Origin: Henckelia pumila
Lineage: Eukaryota > Streptophyta > Magnoliopsida > Lamiales > Gesneriaceae
Length of the DNA stretch: 64,000 nt
Assembly (NCBI RefSeq): GCF_033568475.1
Contig: NC_133121.1
Coordinates: 168,703,716 to 168,767,715 of the forward strand
Reading direction: 5' to 3'
The translations under genes and the position numbers were made by a program. The notes beneath the pieces are model-generated. The model ran no database searches, was not told the origin of the DNA, and saw only the letters and a program-made list of their open reading frames with translations. Shown one piece after another: positions 47,791-58,600 of this stretch (position 1 is its first letter; each line of letters begins with the position of its first letter).

Positions 47791-48380
47791 TTCTTTTCTT
47801 GAAATTCCAGATCTTCTAAATTTCCAGGAAACTCAATCCTGTTAAATCAAGGGCTTGTCAAAATGTATTGGACTAAATGGTTTGGCACAACATGACAATT
47901 AAAAAGGAAAAATGCACATAATCAAGAGTGAATATGAACGTTTACTGGTGAATGAGAGGTGCACAAATAGTAGTAACATGCTGCCCGCCCATCGTATAAG
48001 CAATTGATTTAAAATAAATCTCACCCTAGTTAAAAAAAAATTATAAGACTTGTAGTTGATGAAAAATATCCGATTGATGGATAACTCGAGCGCCTGAACA
48101 AAGTCTGCTTTCACTCTCTTGCACTTATTGTCGAACATGTAGTATGCAACATACATGTACTCACGGAAAGGAATTTGTCGAGATTAAAACATAATAATTA
48201 TAGAGGTAAAATGCTACTAAACCACGTCCAAATTGGCTTCTTTCATCTTCAAGAATCCATCCTCTGTACGTTCAATTTGATTTGTGCTAAGCAGCGTTTT
48301 CCCTTGAAACAAAGGTGGTCAACTAGAGAAAGGGCGAACTAGCGAAAATGTGGCTCAATTATTGAATATTGGAAACTTAA
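47791..48380 (-). repeat. duplicated PPR upstream region, copy 3
   Basis: Similar to 34682-35276. Noncoding; similarity ends at GGAAACTTAA near 48380. Confidence 0.7.
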
Positions 48381-48494
48381 GGTGTGTATTAGTTCTAGAC
48401 TTTTAATGACTTTTGTGGAGTTTAAAAGTATTGAGGTATTCAATCTAGACTTTTATATACTCCATAAAAGTTTAGTAGTATTCATGAGAAGTAA

Positions 48495-49092
48495 GACCAT
48501 CTTCAACCCATTACACTATATTGGTGTAACACTTAGTGTACTTCCTACATCAAATCAAATACAAAAATCATCTCCAACTTATTAATTCTACACTAAAAAT
48601 ACTATTTTCGAAATATTTTCTGTTATTTTATTCACAACAAGTAATTTATTCCATAAAATATTTTTATACACAATAATTAAAATATCAATAATATCTAAAA
48701 TAATTTATACATAGAAATTCATTAAAAATATTAATGAATTAATTAAATATGTTTTAAGATTATTTTAAAATATTTATTTTATTATTTTATTCAATTGATA
48801 ACATAATTCAAAACACAAATTTATTGATTTATAGAATAAATAAAATGTTTAAAATAAATAGTTAAATTTTCTTGAGTAATATAATTAAATTATTAATAAA
48901 TAATCTTAAAATATATTTTAATACAGAATTAGAGGAAAAAAAAGAAAAAAAAAAAGGATAGCGTAGCTACAATTTTGTACCAACCTAACGTTTTAGCTTT
49001 GCACCAACCTAGAGCTGAAAATAGCGCTAGGTTGGATCAAAGAGTCCAACGACATTTTGATTCACCAAAATGACGTTGGATTGGAGATGACC
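48495..49092. mobile_element. PIF/Harbinger-like (Tourist-type) MITE
   Basis: Flanked by TAA on both sides (48492-48494 and 49093-49095). The left end GACCATCTTCAACCC and the reverse complement of the right end GGTCATCTCCAATCC are imperfect inverted repeats of the CATCTCCAACC type, known for Harbinger MITEs. The interior is AT-rich with an internal inverted stretch around 48985-49045 (AACCTAGAGCTG ... AGCGCTAGGTT). Noncoding. Confidence 0.7.
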
Positions 49093-49284
49093 TAAGAATT
49101 GAGTATTTCGTGAAACACTCAGTAGATGGAGGATGTTTGTGTACCCAAATAACAAAATTTACGTAAAAAATAATTTCATGACGTGGCAAGTTCTGCGACA
49201 TGTCACGAATAGGTCAACACATGACAGTTACAGATTTCAAACAAATAATTAAATTAAACATGTCCTAAACGAAACATGAATGTA

Positions 49285-49319
<35 letters not shown>

Positions 49320-49770
49320 AAGAAAGAGAGAGATTCATCTCACCATACATACCAAATTTTGGATGTGACTTGTCCAGGGACATAACCAAGAATATTTTCT
49401 ATATCGGGAAGTAAAATTCATTATTAAAAGATCAATGCACCAAAATATATAATAAGTTTACTGGATAATATTATTTCAAAGAATATACAAAAATGTCATG
49501 TATTAATAACAAAATTAACCCGTGAGAAGATCATACTCTAGTTTTTGTGAAATAACATAACCATGAGCTGTCAAAACATTGATAAACAATCCAAAATAAT
49601 TTAAATATTAATATTTGGGAAATAAAAAGGGTTAATTGACAATCACTTTCTAAACCACTTTATAACTTATTTATAAATCCCTACATAAATAAAACTTACT
49701 TTCAACTCCCTGGAGAGAGAAATTTTTGTTTTTAAATACCAATTTTACCTTTATCTCTTAAAAAAAAAAT
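49093..49770. other. AT-rich spacer with (GT)n(GA)n microsatellite
   Basis: A (GT)9(GA)n tract at about 49285-49332 is the only distinctive structure. No gene is seen. Confidence 0.6.
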
Positions 49771-49890
49771 GAGAGAATGGATAATAAAAACAAAACTAAT
49801 CCAAATAGTATATATATAAAAATTCAAATTAAAATCAAAGAACATAAACCATATCATATACATGCTTATGTTGATACAGGAGCAAGTATG
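49771..49890 (+). pseudogene. fragment of an endogenous pararetrovirus-type protease
   Basis: A 40-codon open frame runs into element D's LTR and ends HIHAYVDTGASM. It has the hydrophobic-hydrophobic-DTGAS core of a retroviral-type aspartic protease, in a wording (AYVDTGAS) closer to plant pararetrovirus (Caulimoviridae) polyproteins than to the [10 protein letters not shown] or LFDTGASHTF of the gypsy elements here. The frame is cut exactly at the D insertion point; the rest would lie beyond D, outside the window. An old gypsy relic is the alternative. Non-functional. Confidence 0.45.
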
Positions 49891-52076
49891 TGTAACGCCC
49901 AAAATTATTTAATTTTAATCCGAGAATAATTAATTTGGGAAAATTTGGAGTTTTGATTCAAATTCTAATATTCTTAAATTGCTTAGGATTGAAATTGAAT
50001 AACATGAGAAATTGAGGACTGAATTGCAATTATTGCATAGTTGAGGGGCCAAAGTGCAAAATCTTTATTTGGGCTGGACACTTGTGATTTTTCCTAGCAC
50101 TCACGTGTGAAACACTATTTTCCATCAGATTACTCAGCAAAGAAAAGAAAAGGAAACCGAGAACAAGAACAGAGAAAATCCCAAGCCTTTTTCTTCCTCT
50201 TGCGATTGCCATATCTTTTGACTCGAGCATCCGATTTAGATTCTGAAAGATGTTTTGGAATCCTTGAAACGAGACCTTCGATTTGATATAAGTTTCCTCT
50301 TTGTTCTTCAGGGTTTGAGATTTCGAAAATGGCAGATATCAGATGTTGGTTTTGATTTGGTGTTGTTGAGCTTCTAGCTTTGTTAATCTTGAAGTTTGAT
50401 TGAAGCTTGAGTTGTATATCTTGTTCTTATGCTTTCTTAGCTGTGATTCAATCTATACACCTGCTAATATGTTGGTTTGGAGGTTGAATAAGTGATATGA
50501 ATGTTTGAAATGATTTAGAGATTTGCGGGAATCGCTGAGTTATACCGAAATGCCGTCGAATTCTTGAATTGAAGTGATTTGATATTGTTTTTGGCTTTGG
50601 AAGTTGCTGAACTATTAGATAATGGTTCCTTGTTTGTTATGCTATTGTCTCAGTGCATAAACAGGGCAACTCAACTCAAGAACGTCGACTTCGAAATCGA
50701 TAGAAGATTGAACAAGGTTGGTAGAGTTTTCTTTGGAATTCTTGTTGAAGTTTGGGGTTGATCTTGAGCAGATTTTGAGTTGTGCTTGGTGCTTGATATT
50801 GTACAGCTTTTGACAAGTTTGAAGACCTCCTAGACATCACAATTGAAAGGTAAAAGTGGACTACAATTTGATTGGGATTATAACTCGAGATGGTTTGTAT
50901 CGAGTTCCCTCAATTCACATACTTGTTTGTTTAAGTGCTCTTATGTGCTTTCTTTTGATTACTTGAATAAGTTCTTGATATAATGAATGCCCTGATTATG
51001 TTACATGTTGCATTCATCTTGATGACTTATTCCTTTGATTTTGAAATGAACGGACACGTTCAAATAGACGATTTGAGGGATTGTATATGTATGGCCTGGG
51101 TGGTTGTTTGAGCCTAGCGTCTGAGCTGCATATATAATGGCTTCAAAGTCTAGAGGAGCAAGATAGTAGCCCCACCTCGATAGGGTGTGTCGGTGGATTA
51201 GCTATGATATCTTCTTCTCGGGATCCCAATTGATGAATGATGAACAGAACCTTGTTTTGAAAGCATGCATTGTATTTACTTCTATATCATGATTGTGATA
51301 TTGATTATGCATGTTTAGTTGCTTTTACTGGGAAATCTATTTCTCACCGGAGTTATCCGGCTATTGTTTTGTTGTATGTGTCATTGCAATAGGAGGAAGT
51401 GGAACCGGGCAAAGGCGGACTTAAAGAACAAGGGATGAAATCGATATAGCGTGAGGATCCGAGTTAGGAGTTATGTGTGCTGTCATGAAGTTTAATGAGT
51501 CTTGATCATGATCATGCTAGAAGATACTTGTACCAAGACTTGTAGATGATTGAGTTGTGGTTTTGTTGATGTTTATAGGATTAGAAATATGTTGTAAATC
51601 CTTGAATCAACATAAGGTGTCTTGAACTTGATATATGACAATGTTATTGCATGTTATGAGAATTATGATTATGTTGTAAAGCCTTGGAATGGTTTATTCC
51701 TAACAATTATAGCATGTTAGAATGCATGTTAGATGTTATGATTGATTAAACCATGTCTAGACTTTGGTAGGACATGATCTTGAATCAATCATAGGCATGA
51801 TCTCGTTTTTGACAGCAGCTGAGCCATTATTTTTTTCTGTTGGTTTGGCTGGCGCACGGGCGAGCTCCTGCTCGCGCGCGCGCGAGCCAAACCAGGGGAC
51901 CTCGGTCCCATTGGCCGGCGTGCGCGCGAGGGGTGATGCCCGCGCGTGCGCAGTGCAACTTATTTAAAAAAAAATTTTTTTTTTTATTCTTTTGTTTAGA
52001 CTTTGATTATTGTCTCACATGGTTTAATAATGATTAATGAGATTAATGAGAGATTAGAACTCGGGTCATCACAACA
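49891..52076 (+). repeat. element D 5' LTR (2186 bp)
   Basis: Begins TGTAACGCCC and ends GGGTCATCACAACA, 2 nt before the primer site. It contains a CpG-dense patch at 51845-51955 that includes an 18-bp perfect palindrome (GCTCGCGCGCGCGCGAGC, 51870-51887). Open frames within it are not genes. Without the 3' LTR in view the ends rest on TG...CA, the primer site and the flanking protein break. Confidence 0.75.
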
Positions 52077-52078
52077 GG

Positions 52079-52090
52079 TGGTATTAGAGC
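52079..52090 (+). other. primer-binding site of element D
   Basis: TGGTATTAGAGC: one difference from the TGGTATCAGAGC initiator-Met tRNA-type site of B and C. Confidence 0.7.
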
Positions 52091-52509
52091 AAGAAAATTC
52101 TGGACTTAGATAGACAATGAGTGGGGTAGATCGAGTCATCTGCTGTACTTATTTATGATTTATGCTATGAGTTAATTACGTGATTGAATTACATGTTTTA
52201 AATGATAGCATGATTTACTTTCAAGTAATTTATTACAGTATTGTATTTATTTTATTTGAAAGTATGAGTACTATAATTAACGACACATGTTTACTGGAAT
52301 ATCTGGAATGATTAGAGGCATGTGATCTGTTAATTATGATATGCTACTTGATTATCGGATTTGATTGGAAGCATGTCTTGTTGAGTACTTGTTCTTCGAT
52401 TCTTTATTTACACCTGAATCAGAACCGAGTTTTGATCAGAGGTAAGATGATCAGAGGAGGACTGAGATAATTTGATGATTTGGTATCCTAAACATTTTGA
52501 TAATCAGAT

Positions 52510-54102
52510 ATGTCTCGACGACCAGGAAGACCTCCTCTGAGACCCCAGGCTCCTATTTCTCTACCAGAACAGACAGTTCATACTCCACCGATAGTTGTCA
52601 CACCGATAGTGCCTCGAGCTACTGCAGTGCCGAGTAATGAACAGGGAAGTACGTCAAGAGATATGATTGATATGACAGCAACTCCTATGGAAACACTTCT
52701 GAAACGTTTCCAATCCTACAAGCCGCCTACTTTGAAAGGTACAGAAAATGCTGTTGAATGCGAGGGATGGCTTGATGATATGGAGATGCTATTTGATTCA
52801 CTTGACTACGGGGATGAACGGAGAGTTAGATTGATTGGGCACCAGTTGCATGAAGTTGCGAAGAGCTGGTGGTTCACTACAAAAAGAGCTTTGGAGCGTA
52901 GAGGAACTGTATTGACTTGGAATGTCTTCAAAACTGAGTTTTACCAACGCTTCTTTCCTGTGTCTTACTGCAAGGATAAAGGGGCTGAGTTTGCAAATCT
53001 GAAACAGGGGAATTTGAATATTGAAGACTACGTTGCAAAATTCTCTACATTGCTACGTTTTGCTCCACATGTTGCTGACAGTGATGAGGCTATGGCTGAT
53101 CAGTTTATCAATGGCCTGAGTCCGGATGTTTTTACACTGGTTAATACAAGGCGACCGAATACCTTTGCTGATGCCTTGAACAGTGCCAAAGGAGCAGAAG
53201 CTGGCTTGATACAGCAGCGAGGAGCTTTGTATACCGCACAACCTCCAAGACAGTCACAACCTGCAGCTCCAACTCCACAACAGCAACCTTTTCGATTTGA
53301 AGGTGGTAGTAGCAGTGGAAAGAAAAGGTTTTTGCAAGCAGGAGGAAAACAGTTTAAGAAGTCTGGGAGCAGTTCTTCGAGTTCCAGTAGTACGAAGCAG
53401 AAGTCAGGAGTGTCCTGCAACAGTTGTGGTGGAAATCATCCAACCGATCAGTGCCGAGGTGTATCTGGGAGGTGCCATATATGCCAACAGACAGGTCATT
53501 TTGCAAGGGTGTGTCCTCAGAGAAATACTGGACAGGCAAGAGGTGCAGAGTCATCACGATCAGTGGCTCAACCTGGAAGACAGGCCTCTTCTGTTCATTC
53601 TTTTCAGCCAGCACAACCACAGCAGCAGACTCGACCAGGTGGAAGTCAGGCAGGCAATCAGCCTCAGAGACAGCAGGCTCATGTCTTTGCTTTGACTGAG
53701 GAGCAGGCACAGGGAGCACCTGATGATGTGATTGCAGGTAACTGTTCTATTTCTGGTTATTCTGCTTATGTGTTGTTTGATACCGGTGCATCCCATACGT
53801 TTCTATCTGCCAAATTTGTTGCATTGCATTCTTTGCCTGTTGAGTCATTACCAGTTGTAGTATCTATGTCTTCTCATTTGGGGAGGGGTCTTATCTCGAT
53901 TCAGATAGTAAAGAATTGTGTACTACAGTATGAGGGTAATGAGATTGAGATCGATTGTTTTGTACTTGGTATGTCTGATTTTGATTGTATTATTGGGATT
54001 GATATGCTGAATAAGTACAGAGCTACCGTCGATTGTTTTCAGAAGGTAGTAAGATTCAGACCTGAGATGGCTGGAGAATGGAAGTTCTATGGTAAGGGTT
54101 CA
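52510..54102 (+). CDS. element D gag-protease part of polyprotein (split by element C)
   Basis: 531 codons before the insertion. It begins MSRRPGRPPLRP. The capsid-like gag region (about 45-240) has RFQSYKPPTLKG, ECEGWLDDMEMLF, SWWFTTKRAL and FYQRFFPVSY. Then come a Gln/Ser-rich linker, a CNSCGGNHPTDQC motif (about 304-316), a CCHC zinc knuckle CHICQQTGHFARVC (322-335), and an aspartic protease with D424 in LFDTGASHTF and a later DFDCIIGIDML. The frame would end 10 codons into C's LTR (stop at 54132), so the present transcript would give a truncated gag-protease. The ATG at 52510 is the first in frame after the leader. Confidence 0.9.
54098..54102 (+). repeat. target-site duplication of element C, left copy
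   Basis: GTTCA; identical to 61727-61731. Confidence 0.95.
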
Positions 54103-54226
54103 TGTAGTAACCCAGATACCATTTTAAGATAATAATATGTTAAACATGATTAAGGGTTGGTAATTGATTTATTTCGGAGTGTTATTGGACTTCGGAAGAG
54201 GAATTTGGGCTTTTGACTTTGGGCCA

Positions 54227-54502
54227 GATCGGAAGCTCCGATCCCAGTTCGGAAGCTCCGATCCTGACCACTTCGGAAGCAGATCGGATGCACGGGGATC
54301 GGACGTTCCGATCAGGAACGGAGGTTCCGATCTCAGCCAGCCAGCAATGCTCGATGACTCAGCCGTGAGTTTTGACAAGTGTTGATCGGGGGTTCGATCG
54401 GAAGTTCCGATCCCGGAACGGTGGTTCCGATCCCGACGTGTCGGACATGCACAGAATGAGCTGGAATCGGAAGCTCCGATTCCGAGATCGGTGGTTCCGA
54501 TC
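54227..54502. promoter_or_regulatory. cluster of palindromic CpG words in C's U3
   Basis: Units such as GATCGGAAGCTCCGATC, GATCGGACGTTCCGATC, GAACGGAGGTTCCGATC and AATCGGAAGCTCCGATT: 7-nt arms around a 3-nt centre, about 17 bp each, irregularly spaced, ending 17 bp before the TATA box. The 3' LTR copy is at 60385-60660. Position suggests enhancer-like elements or a silencing target; function is inferred. Confidence 0.7.
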
Positions 54503-54519
54503 GTTGCCGAGATTTTGGC

Positions 54520-54528
54520 TATAAATAG
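54520..54528 (+). promoter_or_regulatory. TATA box of element C 5' LTR
   Basis: TATAAATAG; probable promoter of the element's genomic RNA. Its twin in the 3' LTR is at 60678-60686. Confidence 0.6.
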
Positions 54529-55572
54529 GGCTCATTTGCTTCAGTTTTGAAATACGAATTCCCGTGTTTCCTTCTTCAGTTATATAGTGTGAGATATACA
54601 CTTGAGGGCCCTATCGGTTAATAGTGAGGTTCTGAAATAACCACGGTGAGGTTATAGTCATTCAGGACTAGCGACTCCAAAGGGCTAACTACGGACGAAG
54701 GTATGGTCCGGGAATCTATTTAAGTTTTGGGAGTACTTATTAGCTTAGTTAAGACTTATAGAATTTATGTAGTGATACGGTGAACTTTTGAATATAGGCT
54801 TGGAACCTAGGATCTATTATACTTGAACTAGCCTAGAGGTACGTACACATTGACTGAGATTGCCAGCGAGTATACATGTTTATATATTGCATTTATTTGG
54901 CATTATTATATGGCATGATGTATGATTTACCGTTTTCTATACTCATATGTCATGTGCATATACACGTTGAGCCTATTTATGTTATACCTGATTATAGAGC
55001 CGCTCAGCTCTATACTCGATAGTCTGTCACTGAGAGTACCGCGACGGCGGGGGCATTTATGTCTGTCTACTCTGGTGTACTAGACGAGTGTGGTTGCACC
55101 CAGAGGTTGATCCGTGCGGTGGCAGCACTCATATGGCGCCGGTTCTGAGCATGACTTTTCAGATGACCCTGTACCAGTCATCATGTTGCATGCATTATAT
55201 ACATATGTTTACTCATGTCTATGTACTGGGCGTAGCGCTCACGTCCTAGTTATTATCTTGGACACCCTATTCCATGGGGCAGGTCACAGGATGGACGGAG
55301 CTGGTAGTTCAAGGCAGGACTAGGGAGCAGGAGCCTTGAGGATTTTATTATACAGCAGGATTCGATATAGTTGTATAATGTTTACTGTTTAAGATTTCAA
55401 TTTGGTTGTATCACTACAGATTTAAGTCTGGATTATATTACTAAGCTGATATGTAAATTATGGATTATGTTTCCGCATGTTTTTACTCTGTTAAGTATTT
55501 TGCTGTATTAAGTTTAATGCATGCTATTAGTTGCCAGTTAGTAGGTGATTCCATGCAGGGTCACTACATTTT

Positions 55573-55584
55573 TGGTATCAGAGC
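55573..55584 (+). other. primer-binding site of element C
   Basis: TGGTATCAGAGC, 4 nt inside the 5' LTR, complementary to the initiator-Met tRNA 3' end. Confidence 0.9.
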
Positions 55585-55677
55585 ATGCATAGATTTTGGG
55601 ATTAGTACTTGGGATTTAGTTTAGTCTTGAGTAATTCTTGCGCATTTGGGATTTTAATGTGCAATTCTTTTCAGGAT

Positions 55678-58600
55678 ATGGCTGACGAGAGTCACGGTAG
55701 TGTTGTCCAGGGAGGTGGTCATCATCATCATCGCCATCATCATCAGGATGATCAACATCGTCCTCATGAGGGTCGACGTCGCTATACTATTAATAAGTTT
55801 ATGCAGGTAGGACCGAAACCCTTAGTGGGAGGCGAGAATCCTGAACAAGCTAGAAGCTGGATGTCTAAACTTGAGAGCACGTTCCGAGCTTTTGAGTGTA
55901 CTGAGGAGCAGAAACTGGAAGTTCTAGAATTTGTTCTAGAGGATAGAGCACGTTTTTGGTGGGATGCCATGGTTGCTCAGGCACGTACTGAGAGAGGACA
56001 GGTGACTTGGGGGGATTTCTGTCGGGAGTTTCAGAAATTATATTTTTCTCCGGCTGTTCGCCAAGCACGATCTATGGAGTTGCTTACTCTGAGGCAAGGA
56101 TCAATGACTATTGATCAATATCAGCAGCGATTTCTTGATCTGCTACCTTTCAGTCCCCATATCAATGAGAGTGATGCGTCGAAATATGATATCTTTCTGC
56201 AAGGCCTGAACCAAGATATCTACTCTCAGGTTGTCGTCTGTGATGACCCGGTATCTTATGAGACTTTGGTGAACCGTTGCCGTCTTGTGGAGACCAGCAA
56301 CAGGCGTGGACAGTTGATGATGCCAGCACAGCCTAGTGGATTTGTTGAGCCTCGAGCTCAATCTGTTGTGCAATCCGGACCTACGTCTTCTTCTACTCCT
56401 ACTACTTCATCTGGATCTCGTGGTTCACGAGGTATGTTCCGTTTTGGGAAGAAGAAGAAGAAGGAGGAGTTTTGTAGCCATTGTGGTGGGAAGCATCCTG
56501 CAGCTTCATGTCGGAGAGCTACTGGTGCTTGTTATATTTGCGGTCAGCAGGGACATCTGCGGAGAGATTGTCCTCAGCGCATGGGTTCTGCTAGTGGATC
56601 GGGATCCCAGGTTGGATCTCAGGCTTCTACTTTTCCACGTCAGCAGCCAGCACCACAGAGTTCTTCTGGTTATCGTCCCCAGACTCAAGGGAAAGTGTTT
56701 GCTCTGTCTCAGGAGCAGGCTACTGAGGGAAGCGATCGCATGTTGGCAGGTAACTTCTTGTTATGTGGTATTCCTGCACTTGTATTAATTGATACGGGAG
56801 CATCGCATTCCTTTATTTCTAGTCGCTTCGTTAAGAGACATAGATTACCTTATGTATCATTAGATATGGATTTAGTTGTATCTACTCCGTTGGAGCAGGA
56901 GGTAGTAACTAAGCGTCTAGTGATGGGTTGCCTTCTGGAATTTGAGGGTAATGTGTTATCGGCTAATTTGATGATATTAGCGATGACGGATTTTGACTGT
57001 ATTTTGGGAATAGATATGCTGACTTTGTATCACGCTACTGTGGATTGTTATCAGCGTCTGGTACAGTTTCATCCCGTTGAGGGTGATAGCTGGTACTTTT
57101 ATGGTGAGGGTGCGCGACCTCCGATGCCACTTGTTTCGGCTCTGAAGGCATGTCATGTCTTGGAGTCAGGTGGGGAGGGCTACCTCATCTATGCAGTTGA
57201 TATGTCCATGAGTAGTACGGGTATTGATCAGCTACCGGTTGTCAGCGAGTTTCCTGACGTATTCCCTGATGAGATTCCTGGTTTTCCTCCGGATCGAGAG
57301 GTTGAATTTGGTATTGATCTAGTACCAGGAACTACGCCTATATCCCGAGCACCTTATCGTCTGGCACCGTCAGAGATGAGGGAATTGAAACAGCAGTTGC
57401 AAGATCTACTTGATAAGGGATATATTCGTCCGAGTGTTTCTCCGTGGGGAGCACCTGTTTTGTTTGTCAAGAAGAAGGATGGATCGATGCGATTATGTAT
57501 TGATTACAGGCAGTTGAATCGTGTCACCATCAAGAATAAGTATCCTTTGCCGCGGATTGATGATCTGTTTGATCAACTACAGGGTACTTCTGTTTATTCG
57601 AAGATAGATCTGAGATCTGGATACCATCAGATGCGGGTACGAGACTCAGATATATCTACGACTGCTTTCAGGACCAGATACGGGCATTATGAGTTTCTGG
57701 TGATGCCATTCGGTTTGACGAATGCACCGGCAGTCTTTATGAATCTGATGAATCAGGTATTTCGAGATTATCTGGATAGATTTGTCATCGTCTTCATAGA
57801 TGATATTCTTGTCTATTCTCATGACAAGGATGAGCATGCACAGCATTTGAGGATTGTTCTACAGACGTTACGAGATAAGCAGCTATATGCGAAATTGAGC
57901 AAGTGTGAATTCTGGCTTGATCGGGTAGTATTTCTCGGTCATGTGATTTCGAGTGAAGGAATATCTGTTGATCCTAGTAAGATAGAGGCAGTGCTGAACT
58001 GGTCTCGTCCGACGACGGTTGCTGAGATTCGTAGTTTCTTGGGTCTAGCGGGATATTACCGTCGGTTCATCGAGAATTTTTCACAGTTGGCCAGGCCTTT
58101 GACTCAGCTTACTCGGAAAGATGTTACCTTCATTTGGTCTTCGGATTGTGAGGAGTCATTTCACGAGCTGCGTAGACGTCTTACTACTGCACCTGTGCTA
58201 GCTCTACCTTCTGGATCAGGAGGTTATGTTGTCTATACTGATGCCTCTGGTCAGGGGTTAGGATGTGTTTTGACACAGCATGGACATGTTATTGCCTATG
58301 CTTCTCGACAGTTGAAGTTGCATGAGAGTAATTATCCAGTGCATGATCTCGAGTTAGCTGCCATTGTATTTGCGCTCAAGATTTGGAGACATTATCTTTA
58401 TGGCGAGAAATTTGAGATATTTACGGATCACAAGAGTTTGAAGTATTTATTCACTCAGGCAGAGTTGAATATGCGACAAAGACGCTGGATGGATCTCCTG
58501 AAGGATTTTGATTGTGAAATCAAATATCATCCAGGTTCTGCTAATCTTACTGCTGATGCCTTGAGTCGGCAGGTAAGACTGTCTGCACTTCAGACTAATG

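Larger units (their letters stand above)
54103..55568 (+). repeat. element C 5' LTR (1466 bp)
   Basis: Begins TGTAGTAACCCAG and ends GGGTCACTACA. U3 (54103-54519) carries eight palindromic words of the GATCGGAAGCTCCGATC type at 54227-54502, directly upstream of TATAAATAG. Frames at 54164-54601 and 55114-55323 recur in the 3' LTR and are not genes. Confidence 0.95.

Noticed and set aside
51764..52037. Ala/Arg-rich frames
   Set aside because: Produced by the CpG patch in D's LTR; both shift frames over the same bases.
54227..54502. Heat-shock elements in the palindromes
   Set aside because: Arms read GGAA-n-TTCC; the spacing between GAA and TTC is one base rather than the two of a heat-shock element.
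54164..54601. Frames of 69-80 codons repeated at 60322-60759 and 55114/61272
   Set aside because: LTR sequence of element C without protein-family features; the palindrome repeats inflate the frames.
55609..55677. Upstream in-frame start of element C polyprotein
   Set aside because: The extra 23 residues have no counterpart in element B, whose frame begins at the equivalent of 55678.
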